Shown here: in pieces, positions 18,481 to 25,464 of the stretch | Numbering within the stretch: position 1 is the first letter of the stretch | Layout: the number at the start of each line of letters is the position of its first letter | Source: Leptospirales bacterium | GTDB lineage: Bacteria; Spirochaetota; Leptospiria; Leptospirales; Leptonemataceae | DNA length: 47,483 nucleotides | Assembly (NCBI GenBank): GCA_019694655.1 | Contig: JAIBBN010000021.1 | Span: 1 to 47,483 of the forward strand | Reading direction: 5' to 3' | Notes under the pieces: model-generated | What the model was told of the DNA's origin: nothing | What the model saw: the letters and a program-made list of their open reading frames with translations, nothing else | Database searches by the model: none | Program-made: the position numbers and the translations under genes

Positions 18481-19539
18481 TCAGAAACGAATCAGCACCG
18501 CCTCGGCGCAAAAGGCCGGCCCCATGGCTACCAGCACCCCGTAGCTGCCGCGGGGCGGGCGCTTGCGCTCCAGACTCTCCTTTAATATGAAGAGTACGGA
18601 AGCCGAGGAAAGATTGCCGACTTCGGCCAGACTCTGTCTGGAAAGCTCCAGCGCGTCCTCCGGCAGGTCCAGCGCTTCTGCCATGGCCGAAATAACTTTC
18701 GGCCCGCCGGGATGGGCGATCCACAGAGCGATGTCCTTGAGTTTCAGCCCGTGATCTGCCAGGAAGTCCTCAATACCGGGCCGCAGGTGTGCGGCTGCAA
18801 AACTGGCGACCTCCGAGGAGAGAACGATCTTAAAGCCGGTATCAACCACGTCCCAGCCCATCACCCGCTCCGAATCCGGAAAGAAGATGGCTCGTGAATC
18901 GATGGTCTCCGGCATCTCCGGGCGCACTGCCGGATGATCCTCGCCCAGCATCAATACTGAGGCCGCACCGTCGCCAAACAGTCCGCTGGAAACAATATTG
19001 GCGATGGACAGATCTTCGCGCTGCAAAGTCAAAGAGCAGAGTTCCACTGAAAGTAACATGCCGGCCTCGTCGCTGTGGTTCAAGTAGTCGTGCAGACGTG
19101 CAATGCCGGCGGCGCCGGCCAGACAGCCGAGGCCAAAAACGGGCGTACGTTTCATGTGCCGCGGGAAAGGCATGCGATTCATTAAACGCGCTTCAATGGA
19201 AGGCACAGCCAGGCCGGTGATAGTTGTGGAAATAAAATGATCGATTTCCAGCGCCGGCAGCTGCGCCTGCTGCAGCGCGGCGCGCGCGACGCGCTCGCCT
19301 ATTTCCAGAGCGGCAGTCGTCCACGCGGCGTTGGTCTTGCCCAGACCCTGCAGCTGGCGATACTCTTCCAGCGGCAGTGACAGACAGCGACCGCCGACCA
19401 GCACGTTACGATGAAACTGCTCGATTCGATCAAGATTGAAGTGCCGTTCGGACCACAGATCGCGAAAGGCGGCAATCAATTCGTCCTGACTGTAACGATG
19501 GGGAGGGAGTGCCGAAGCAACGGCGGCGATTCTGGGCAT
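18481..19539 (-). CDS. Type III polyketide synthase (chalcone/stilbene synthase family)
   Basis: This 352-residue homodimeric condensing enzyme extends a starter acyl chain with malonyl units and cyclises the product without its own ACP. The Cys-His-Asn catalytic triad is intact: C139 in FGLGCLAGAAGIAR, H276 in WIAHPGGPKVI and N309 in EVGNLSSASV. The conserved tail GVLVAMGPAF is present. Length and motifs match bacterial alkylresorcinol/alkylpyrone synthases more than plant enzymes. It is the first gene of a minus-strand operon with methyltransferase, ACP, acyl-AMP ligase and flavoprotein. The expected product is a long-chain alkylresorcinol or alkylpyrone, a phenolic membrane lipid. Chain length and ring type cannot be read from the sequence. 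Confidence 0.93.
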   Translation of the reverse strand: MPRIAAVASALPPHRYSQDELIAAFRDLWSERHFNLDRIEQFHRNVLVGGRCLSLPLEEYRQLQGLGKTNAAWTTAALEIGERVARAALQQAQLPALEIDHFISTTITGLAVPSIEARLMNRMPFPRHMKRTPVFGLGCLAGAAGIARLHDYLNHSDEAGMLLSVELCSLTLQREDLSIANIVSSGLFGDGAASVLMLGEDHPAVRPEMPETIDSRAIFFPDSERVMGWDVVDTGFKIVLSSEVASFAAAHLRPGIEDFLADHGLKLKDIALWIAHPGGPKVISAMAEALDLPEDALELSRQSLAEVGNLSSASVLFILKESLERKRPPRGSYGVLVAMGPAFCAEAVLIRF

Positions 19540-19609
19540 GGGAATAGGCGCTCTGGCAGCAAGTTAGGCATATGCATTGCGCCCGTCGATGATATTCCCG
19601 GGCGCAGAC

Positions 19610-19732
19610 TCAGGCAATGCCCAATACGGCTGTAAGTTGTTGTAAATCGGGCCAGTCTCTCGCAAGATTCACAGTCAGCGTTGTCTTGCCGACTCCGCCC
19701 TTGAAGTTGATCACTGCGATCTGCCGAGCCAT
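19610..19732 (-). pseudogene. ParA/MinD-type ATPase N-terminal fragment (40 codons)
   Basis: A minus-strand frame from ATG 19732 to TGA 19610 reads MARQIAVINFKGGVGKTTLT, then VNLA, and continues RDWPDLQQLTAVLGIA before stopping. The first ~24 residues are a perfect ParA start with the deviant Walker A box KGGVGKTT. The remaining 16 residues have none of the expected second strand (RVLLIDxDPQ), nor do I see it in the following ~70 bases. It is therefore most likely the stub of a deleted parA gene, lying 71 nt upstream of the PKS operon. A 40-residue expressed leader peptide is a less likely alternative. Confidence 0.6.
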
Positions 19733-19840
19733 CGTTAGCGCTGCGATGACGAAAAACGGGCGCGCGCCCAGAAACGTCAATTCTCTTAGAATTTACAGAA
19801 GGTCGCGGCTGCTGCACAAAGTCGCTGCTACGCCGACGTG

Positions 19841-19878
19841 TCCGCTGCGCGACACTGTATCCGCAGCGCGACACTACA
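19841..19878 (+). repeat. Two tandem 19-bp repeats upstream of glmS
   Basis: The 19-mer TCCGCTGCGCGACACTGTA at 19841-19859 is followed directly by TCCGCAGCGCGACACTACA at 19860-19878, with 16 of 19 bases identical. They end 69 nt before the glmS ATG. Two abutting copies, about two helical turns apart, suit a repressor or activator site. This is inference from spacing; no regulator is identified. Confidence 0.5.
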
Positions 19879-19947
19879 ATCCTGTCCCCCGATTGGTCTG
19901 GCTTTTCCGCCTTGCCCGAAGCCTGCGGGGACAATATCGTGCCCGCC

Positions 19948-21780
19948 ATGTGCGGCATCGTCGCTTATATCGGTTCTAAGTCAGTCAATTCCGTTCTGCT
20001 GGTGGGGCTGACGCGTCTTGAATATCGCGGCTACGACTCCGCGGGCGTGGCAGTACTGGACAACGGCGAATTGCAGGTGCGCAAAGAGCGCGGCAAGATC
20101 AAGGACCTGGAAGCGCTGCTCCAGGCCCATCCGGTAGAGGGCGTGGCCGGCATTGGCCACACGCGCTGGGCCACGCATGGCGAGCCCAATCGCGCCAACG
20201 CCCACCCGCATACCGATACCAGCGGCCATCTGGCCGTCGTCCACAATGGGATCATTGAAAATCACTACGAACTGCGCCAGGAATTGATCCGCGAAGGTCA
20301 CCTGTTTCACTCCGAAACGGACACGGAAGTGATTCCGCACCTGATTGAACAGGAGATGCGCGCCGGCGCTACGATTGAGGAGGCGCTCTTTCGTACGATG
20401 CAGCGTCTGCACGGCCGCTATGCCTTTGTCATGCTCTACGACGGAGCGCCCGATCGCATCTTCTTTGCTCGCGATGGCTCGCCGTTAATATTTGGACATG
20501 GACGCAACGAAACCTTTCTGGCCAGCGACGTGCCCGCCATCGTACCCCTGGCCCGCGAGCACTACGTTTTCGAAAACGGCGAGTGGGGCTGGATCACGCA
20601 GGACCATCTTCATGTAATGAATGGCGATCGCCAGCCGCGCCACGTGGATCTCAAGAAAATCGAAATCACAGTCAATGACCTCGATCGCGGCGGCTACGAG
20701 CATTTTATGCTCAAAGAAATTATGGAACAGCCAGGCATGTTGCGCCGGGTGATCCAGGAGCGTTGCAATGACGCCGGTCGAATTCTCTTTCCGGAAGCCA
20801 CGCTGGCCAATGACTTCCTGATTCGCCTTTCCAAGATCATGATCACCAGCGCCGGCACATCATGGCACGCCGGGCTGGTCGGCAAGATGTACCTGGAACG
20901 CCTGACCAAGATCACTACCGAAGTCGATATCAGTTCCGAGTTCCGCTATCGCAATCCAATCGCCGAGGGGGATACCCAGGTACTGGCAATTTCCCAGAGC
21001 GGCGAGACGGCGGACACCATTGCCGGCATCTACGAGGCCAAATCCAAATTTCTAAAAGTATTGTCCTTCGTGAACAACGCCAACAGCACCATCGCCCGCG
21101 AATCGGACTCTTTCATTCAGCTGATGGCCGGGCCGGAGATTGGCGTCGCCTCGACCAAGGCTTATACCGCGCAGTTGATGCACCTCCTGCTCTACGCCAT
21201 TTACATCAGCGGCGTGAAGTGGATGCTCGATCGCAGCGATCGCATGGCCCTGATCGAAGAGATTCGCTCGCTGCCGGACAAGATGGATCGAATCCTGGAG
21301 CGCGCCGACGAGATCAAACAGTGGGCCTCCGATTTTCGCGAAACGCGCGACTTCATTTTCCTGGGACGCTCCTGGAACTATCCGACAGCCCTCGAAGGCG
21401 CGCTCAAATTGAAAGAAATCTCCTATATCCATGCCTCCGGCTACGCCGGCGGCGAATTCAAGCACGGTCCGATAGCATTGATCACGGAAGAAGTGCCGGT
21501 GGTCTGTATTGCGCCAAAGAGCGACATCTTTGACAAGATGATCTCGAACATCGAAGAAGTCAAGGCGCGCAAGGGCAAGATCATATCAATCTACACCGAA
21601 GGCGACGAGAAGACGCCGAAGCTCAGCGACTACTCTTTTGCGATTCCCGAATGTTCCGAGCTGCTCTCGCCCTTGCTTGCCGTTGTTCCGCTGCAGCTGC
21701 TGGCTTATTATGTGGCTGTCGATCGCGGTTGCGAGCCGGACCAGCCGCGCAACCTGGCAAAATCAGTAACCGTGGAGTAA
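19948..21780 (+). CDS. glmS: Glutamine-fructose-6-phosphate aminotransferase (isomerizing)
   Basis: This 610-residue cytoplasmic enzyme makes glucosamine-6-phosphate from fructose-6-phosphate and glutamine, the first step to UDP-GlcNAc for peptidoglycan and lipopolysaccharide. The start is fixed by the N-terminal nucleophile: MCGIVAYIG, where Cys becomes residue 1 after Met removal; a frame open to 19912 would bury it. The class II glutaminase domain (GIGHTRWATHGEP, HNGIIENH) is followed by two SIS isomerase domains (SAGTSWHAG, ISQSGETADT, EFKHGPIALI) and the hallmark C-terminus LAKSVTVE. It is followed 3 nt later by a GlmU-like gene, so two UDP-GlcNAc steps are co-expressed. I found no obvious glmS ribozyme; the leader instead carries a tandem 19-bp repeat. 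Confidence 0.97.
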   Translation: MCGIVAYIGSKSVNSVLLVGLTRLEYRGYDSAGVAVLDNGELQVRKERGKIKDLEALLQAHPVEGVAGIGHTRWATHGEPNRANAHPHTDTSGHLAVVHNGIIENHYELRQELIREGHLFHSETDTEVIPHLIEQEMRAGATIEEALFRTMQRLHGRYAFVMLYDGAPDRIFFARDGSPLIFGHGRNETFLASDVPAIVPLAREHYVFENGEWGWITQDHLHVMNGDRQPRHVDLKKIEITVNDLDRGGYEHFMLKEIMEQPGMLRRVIQERCNDAGRILFPEATLANDFLIRLSKIMITSAGTSWHAGLVGKMYLERLTKITTEVDISSEFRYRNPIAEGDTQVLAISQSGETADTIAGIYEAKSKFLKVLSFVNNANSTIARESDSFIQLMAGPEIGVASTKAYTAQLMHLLLYAIYISGVKWMLDRSDRMALIEEIRSLPDKMDRILERADEIKQWASDFRETRDFIFLGRSWNYPTALEGALKLKEISYIHASGYAGGEFKHGPIALITEEVPVVCIAPKSDIFDKMISNIEEVKARKGKIISIYTEGDEKTPKLSDYSFAIPECSELLSPLLAVVPLQLLAYYVAVDRGCEPDQPRNLAKSVTVE

Positions 21781-21783
21781 GCT

Positions 21784-22887
21784 ATGAGCATCGTTCTGTT
21801 GCTCGACGGCGATGAAGCCATCGCCCGTCCGCTGACCCGCATGCGGTCGCGATTTTCGTTGCGCGACGGGATCTATTCGCCCTTGCAGCGCTTGCGCCGC
21901 AAGCACCAGAACGCTCAGTTTTTCTACTACCACCCGGATGCCGCTCACGAAAGTTCGATTGCGCGCCTTGAGGGTCTGGAGCCAGCGCGCGTACTGCTTG
22001 GCGCCGAGGCCAATAGCATCGCCGCTGCCGAAATTCTGGCCACGCAGCGCGGCGCAGCGGCGATTCCCGCGGCGCCCTTGCTCGATGCACTGGACGCTAT
22101 CGGACCGCGCCTGCAGAAGGATTTGGATCTCTGGGGCCAGCTTAGCGGCGCCCTGCGATCTCCCGCCGAGCTCAAGGCCCTCGGCGTGCAGTTGATCGGC
22201 GATCTCGATCGACTCTATGTACATGCGAACGTTCAGTTGACGCCAGGCATCGTAATCGACCTTCGATCCGGGCCGGTAATCCTGGACGACAATGTCAGCA
22301 TCAGCGCCTTCAGCTATCTGGAGGGACCGCTCTACGCCGGGCCCGGGGCTTACATTGACAATGCACGAATCACCGGCGGAGTTATCATTGGCGCCAAATG
22401 CCGCGTTGGCGGCGAGATCGAGAATTCCATCTTTGGCGACTTCAGCAACAAACACCACGAAGGCTTTGTTGGCCACAGCTGGCTGGGCGCCTGGGTAAAC
22501 CTCGGCGCGCTGAGCACTACGTCCGATCTCAAGAACAACTACGGCGAAATTCGCCCGCTACAACCGCCCTCGGCGGCCGAGCTGGAGCGCGGACAGCGAT
22601 CGGCGGGAGCGCCGTGGAGCAGCGGTCGGATCAAGCTTGGCGCCATCATCGGCGATTGCGTCAAGACAGCGATCGGCACCATGATCCCCAGCGGGGCCCT
22701 GATTGACGCCGGCGCCAATGTCTTTGGCGGTCCGGCGCCGCGTTACACGCCGCCCTTTGCCTGGGGACCGGGCGGGGAACGCTACCGCGCCGACCGTTTC
22801 TTTGCCGATTGCGAGCGCATTTTCGCCAGGCGTCAGCAGAGCCCGCATTCCGAGCTCTTTGCCCTGGCCGCTCGATTCACGCGCTGA
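21784..22887 (+). CDS. GlmU-like sugar nucleotidyltransferase / N-acetyltransferase (alternative family)
   Basis: This 367-residue protein matches the alternative GlmU family known from Bacteroidetes and Leptospira (TIGR03991 type), thought to acetylate glucosamine-1-phosphate and form UDP-GlcNAc. The C-terminal half is a left-handed beta helix of hexapeptide repeats (about 155-300) with the diagnostic KHHEGFVGHSWLGAWVNLGA (about 220-240) and DLKNNYG. The N-terminal half (MSIVLLLDGDEAIARPLTR) lacks the canonical GxGTRM pyrophosphorylase loop of E. coli GlmU, as is usual in this family. The start has GTGGAG upstream and lies 3 nt after glmS. Co-transcription with glmS strongly supports the amino-sugar role. 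Confidence 0.87.
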   Translation: MSIVLLLDGDEAIARPLTRMRSRFSLRDGIYSPLQRLRRKHQNAQFFYYHPDAAHESSIARLEGLEPARVLLGAEANSIAAAEILATQRGAAAIPAAPLLDALDAIGPRLQKDLDLWGQLSGALRSPAELKALGVQLIGDLDRLYVHANVQLTPGIVIDLRSGPVILDDNVSISAFSYLEGPLYAGPGAYIDNARITGGVIIGAKCRVGGEIENSIFGDFSNKHHEGFVGHSWLGAWVNLGALSTTSDLKNNYGEIRPLQPPSAAELERGQRSAGAPWSSGRIKLGAIIGDCVKTAIGTMIPSGALIDAGANVFGGPAPRYTPPFAWGPGGERYRADRFFADCERIFARRQQSPHSELFALAARFTR

Positions 22888-22937
22888 ATTCGCTTGCCCG
22901 CGGCAATGCAGCGCGAAGCCTGTGTTTTCCTCCGGCT

Positions 22938-23222
22938 ATGACAGCGCGCAAAAAAGAACCTGGCTTTGAAGAGGCCCTCGATCAGCTGGAAGAAATTACA
23001 CGGCAGCTGGAAGGCGGGCAGCTGACGCTGGATGAATCCATTCAGGCCTTCGAACGCGGCATGGAATTGCGCAAGCTCTGCCTGGAGATGCTGCAAAAGG
23101 CGGAGAAGAAGCTGGAATATCTGGAGCGTCAGGCCGACGGGGCCCTCGCCCGCAAGCCAATCGATAGTCCCGAGGACGCGGCGCGCAGTGCGGTAAGTCA
23201 GTCGCGTCTGTTTCAGGAATAG
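22938..23222 (+). CDS. xseB: Exodeoxyribonuclease VII small subunit
   Basis: This 94-residue small subunit of the single-strand-specific exonuclease VII works in DNA repair and recombination together with XseA. The family signature is clear: FEEALDQLEEITRQLEGGQLTLDESIQAFERGMEL, then a coiled-coil C-terminus (CLEMLQKAEKKLEYLE) that wraps the large subunit. The ATG at 22938 gives the standard length with a short disordered tail; a frame open to 22809 overlaps the previous gene and is not used. The large subunit gene xseA is not in this window, so the pair is split. The next gene starts 6 nt later. Confidence 0.95.
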   Translation: MTARKKEPGFEEALDQLEEITRQLEGGQLTLDESIQAFERGMELRKLCLEMLQKAEKKLEYLERQADGALARKPIDSPEDAARSAVSQSRLFQE

Positions 23223-23228
23223 TCCGCC

Positions 23229-24383
23229 TTGGTCGCAGTCGGCGATCGCCTTACGTTGCGCATCGAAAAGTGGGTTCAGAACGGCTATTGCCTGGCGCAC
23301 GAACCGAATGGCCGGCCCGTCTTTGTTCATGGCGCGCTGCCGGGAGAAACAGTTGAACTCCGCATACAAAAAGCTGTAGAGTCACATAGTTTTGCGACGA
23401 CCGAGCGCATCGTTGAATCCGCGCCCGAAAGACAGGACCCCTCCTGTTCGCTCTTTCCGCGTTGTGGCGGATGCTCCTTTCGCCATCTGGAGCGCGAAGC
23501 GGAGCTGCAGCTCAAGCGAACGCTGCTCGATGAATTTGACGCCCTTGCCACCTGCTTTGCCGAGGCTGCGCCGCGGGCCTTCGCCGGTCCGCCCGATGGC
23601 TATCGCAATCATCTGCAATTGCACGGCGGACCGAACGGCCCCGGTTACTTTGAGCCCTTCAGCAATCGAAGCCTGCCTCTGCCGCCAGAGGGCTGCGCCC
23701 TGGCTCCGCCGCAGCTGCTGGACTGGATTGCAACACACCCCGGCGAAGGCAAGAAACTGGTCTATCGCCTGCACCAGGACCAGGCGCACGGACCGCTGCA
23801 GGCTGAAGATCCGCCCCTGCAAGAGATCATCGCCCTCGACGACGATCATTCCTTCAGCATTGAGTTTGGCCCGCTTGGCTTTTTCCAGGTGAATCGTTAT
23901 CTGATTCCGGCCTGGCTGCAGGAGCTGCGTCGTCTGGTTCCCCCGGGGCAGCCGACCAGCTGCGAACTGTACTGTGGCGCTGGCTTAATTGCCTGCGCCC
24001 TGCGCGATTTACTTGGAGAGTACGAAGGATTTGAAATCTCCAGCGAGGCGCTGCACTACGCGCGACGTAACTTCAAACGTCTGGGGCTTTCGGGCAAATT
24101 CTACGCGCAAGATCTGGATCGTCAGCCGGCGCCCCTGGGGGGCGCGCCGCGTCTGCTGCTGGTCAATCCGCCGCGCGCGGGAATTGGTCGAGCGCAAATG
24201 GATGTCATACTTCAAAGACGACCGAAACGCTTGATCTATTCCTCCTGCAATCCGGCCAGCCTCAACCGCGATCTGCGCCGATTGCGCCAGGCAGGCTACC
24301 GCGCCAGCGGCAGCGCCTGGTTTGATTTTTTTCCACGCACGCCGCATGTAGAAACACTGCTGGCCCTGGATATTCCTTCTTGA
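23229..24383 (+). CDS. TrmA/RlmD-family 23S rRNA (uracil-5-)-methyltransferase-like protein
   Basis: This 384-residue SAM-dependent methyltransferase makes 5-methyluridine in rRNA or tRNA. It begins at TTG 23229, six nt after xseB, with an N-terminal TRAM-like RNA-binding segment (1-62). It then has an iron-sulfur site C73-x5-C79-x2-C82 (PRCGGCSF) with a likely fourth Cys in PEGCALAP. The methyltransferase core has FQVNRYL, the SAM-binding CELYCGAGLI, and the catalytic YSSCNPASL with Cys340; the usual C-terminal DFFPRTPHVETL is present. The motif IV reads VNPPRAG where RlmD/TrmA have DPPR, so an Asp is replaced by Asn. Whether the target is 23S rRNA U1939-like or tRNA U54 cannot be decided here. 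Confidence 0.88.
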   Translation: MVAVGDRLTLRIEKWVQNGYCLAHEPNGRPVFVHGALPGETVELRIQKAVESHSFATTERIVESAPERQDPSCSLFPRCGGCSFRHLEREAELQLKRTLLDEFDALATCFAEAAPRAFAGPPDGYRNHLQLHGGPNGPGYFEPFSNRSLPLPPEGCALAPPQLLDWIATHPGEGKKLVYRLHQDQAHGPLQAEDPPLQEIIALDDDHSFSIEFGPLGFFQVNRYLIPAWLQELRRLVPPGQPTSCELYCGAGLIACALRDLLGEYEGFEISSEALHYARRNFKRLGLSGKFYAQDLDRQPAPLGGAPRLLLVNPPRAGIGRAQMDVILQRRPKRLIYSSCNPASLNRDLRRLRQAGYRASGSAWFDFFPRTPHVETLLALDIPS

Positions 24384-24415
24384 TTCCGAGCTGCCGTCGT
24401 CACATACCGCTTGCC

Positions 24416-25054
24416 ATGATTCTCGCCCCACAGCCTGGCCGGCGCCAGAGGCAAGAACGGAAGCTGCGGATGTTCAGCCTGCTGCTGCCAGCGGCGCTGC
24501 TGGCCGGCGCCTGTACGCCTTCTGCCGAATTGCAGCGCATGGGCGTGGCCTACAACTTCCTGGACGAAGGATTCCTCGATCGTCACACCTTGCAAACGCT
24601 GGGGCGCTCGCAAATGGAAAGCAGCGGCGGCGGACTGGACGCGGACCGCTCGCGCTGCCTGACGCGGGCCCTGGATGAGGCCAGGTTGCGCGCTGTGCGC
24701 GCTATGCTGCATTTGCGCGACTCCATTCCGCCGCTGGCCACGGACAGCAGCTACAACCAGAGCGCCTTTGAATCCGACTACCCGCGCCGCTTTCCGGAGG
24801 CCGAACTGCGCCGGGCGCAGAGCGAATTTGCCGCTCTGCTGGAGCGCGGCTACATTGCTTTACAGGACGCCCGCTCGCAAGATTCCTGCAAATTGGCCTT
24901 CCGCATCGTTGGCGAAGATCTGCCCCGAGAGATTCGGGCCACGCCCGGTCGGCAGCGCCAGCATCGCGATCAACCATGGAACCGAGAGCAGCAACGGCCG
25001 ATCCCCGGCCAGCTCAATGCGCCAGCCGCGCCGCAAGGCGGCGCAAGCTACTGA
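24416..25054 (+). CDS. Predicted lipoprotein of unknown function
   Basis: This 212-residue protein has a basic n-region (RRQRQERKLR), a hydrophobic stretch (FSLLLPAALLAGAC) and a lipidated Cys at about 33. The lipobox AGAC is loose but acceptable by spirochaete standards. The mature part is helix-rich with several Arg and Leu (DRSRCLTRALDEARLRAVRAMLHL) and a second Cys pair, and its last ~35 residues are Pro/Gln/Arg-rich and disordered. ATG 24470 with GGAAG upstream is a shorter alternative start, and a TTG at 24380 is unlikely. The next lipoprotein starts within it. I recognise no domain. Confidence 0.68.
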   Translation: MILAPQPGRRQRQERKLRMFSLLLPAALLAGACTPSAELQRMGVAYNFLDEGFLDRHTLQTLGRSQMESSGGGLDADRSRCLTRALDEARLRAVRAMLHLRDSIPPLATDSSYNQSAFESDYPRRFPEAELRRAQSEFAALLERGYIALQDARSQDSCKLAFRIVGEDLPREIRATPGRQRQHRDQPWNREQQRPIPGQLNAPAAPQGGASY

Positions 25055-25446
25055 AGTTTGGCCTGCCGCTTGCCCTGGCGTTGATCTCACTGTCTTTAGG
25101 CGCCTGCTTGTTCGGACAGCCGGAGTATCCGCCGCTGGCCTCCGAATTCCGCCGTGATGGAATGGTTTCCAGCAATACCTATCAGGTGCATATTTCCGTC
25201 TTTGCCGAAGATGAAGAGTCCGCATTGCAGCGCGGCGCCGCGCTGGCGCGCAGCAAAGCGATGAACCTGCTCCTGCAGGAACCGATGATCAGCGCCCGCA
25301 TCAGCGACTACGGACGTCAGGAAATACGGCGTCTGGTGGATGCGGCTCGCGTTGTACGCGTTCACCAGGAATCGGCTGATTCCTGGATTGTCGTTTTACA
25401 GGTTTCCAGACGCGGACTTCGCGACTACTTACAGAAACTATATTAA
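24976..25446 (+). CDS. Predicted lipoprotein of unknown function
   Basis: The protein has 156 residues, with a long basic n-region, a hydrophobic core (PLALALISLSLGAC) and a canonical lipobox LGAC at Cys44. The mature domain is a compact alpha/beta unit: SSNTYQVHISVFAEDEESALQRGAALARSKAMNLLL, then an RRLVDAARVVRV helix, then WIVVLQVSRRGLRDYLQ. This resembles small domains in which a repeated strand-helix-strand handles a periplasmic partner. The annotated ATG lies 79 nt inside the previous lipoprotein gene, an unusually deep overlap; the true start may be a later alternative codon just before the hydrophobic segment. gltX begins 18 nt later. Confidence 0.65.
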   Translation: MEPRAATADPRPAQCASRAARRRKLLKFGLPLALALISLSLGACLFGQPEYPPLASEFRRDGMVSSNTYQVHISVFAEDEESALQRGAALARSKAMNLLLQEPMISARISDYGRQEIRRLVDAARVVRVHQESADSWIVVLQVSRRGLRDYLQKLY

Positions 25447-25464
25447 ACTTCAGGAAATTCCAAA

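Noticed and set aside
19733-19947. Possible glmS ribozyme
   Set aside because: I looked for the conserved core before glmS and did not see it; the leader instead carries the tandem 19-bp repeat. Only a covariance-model search could settle this.
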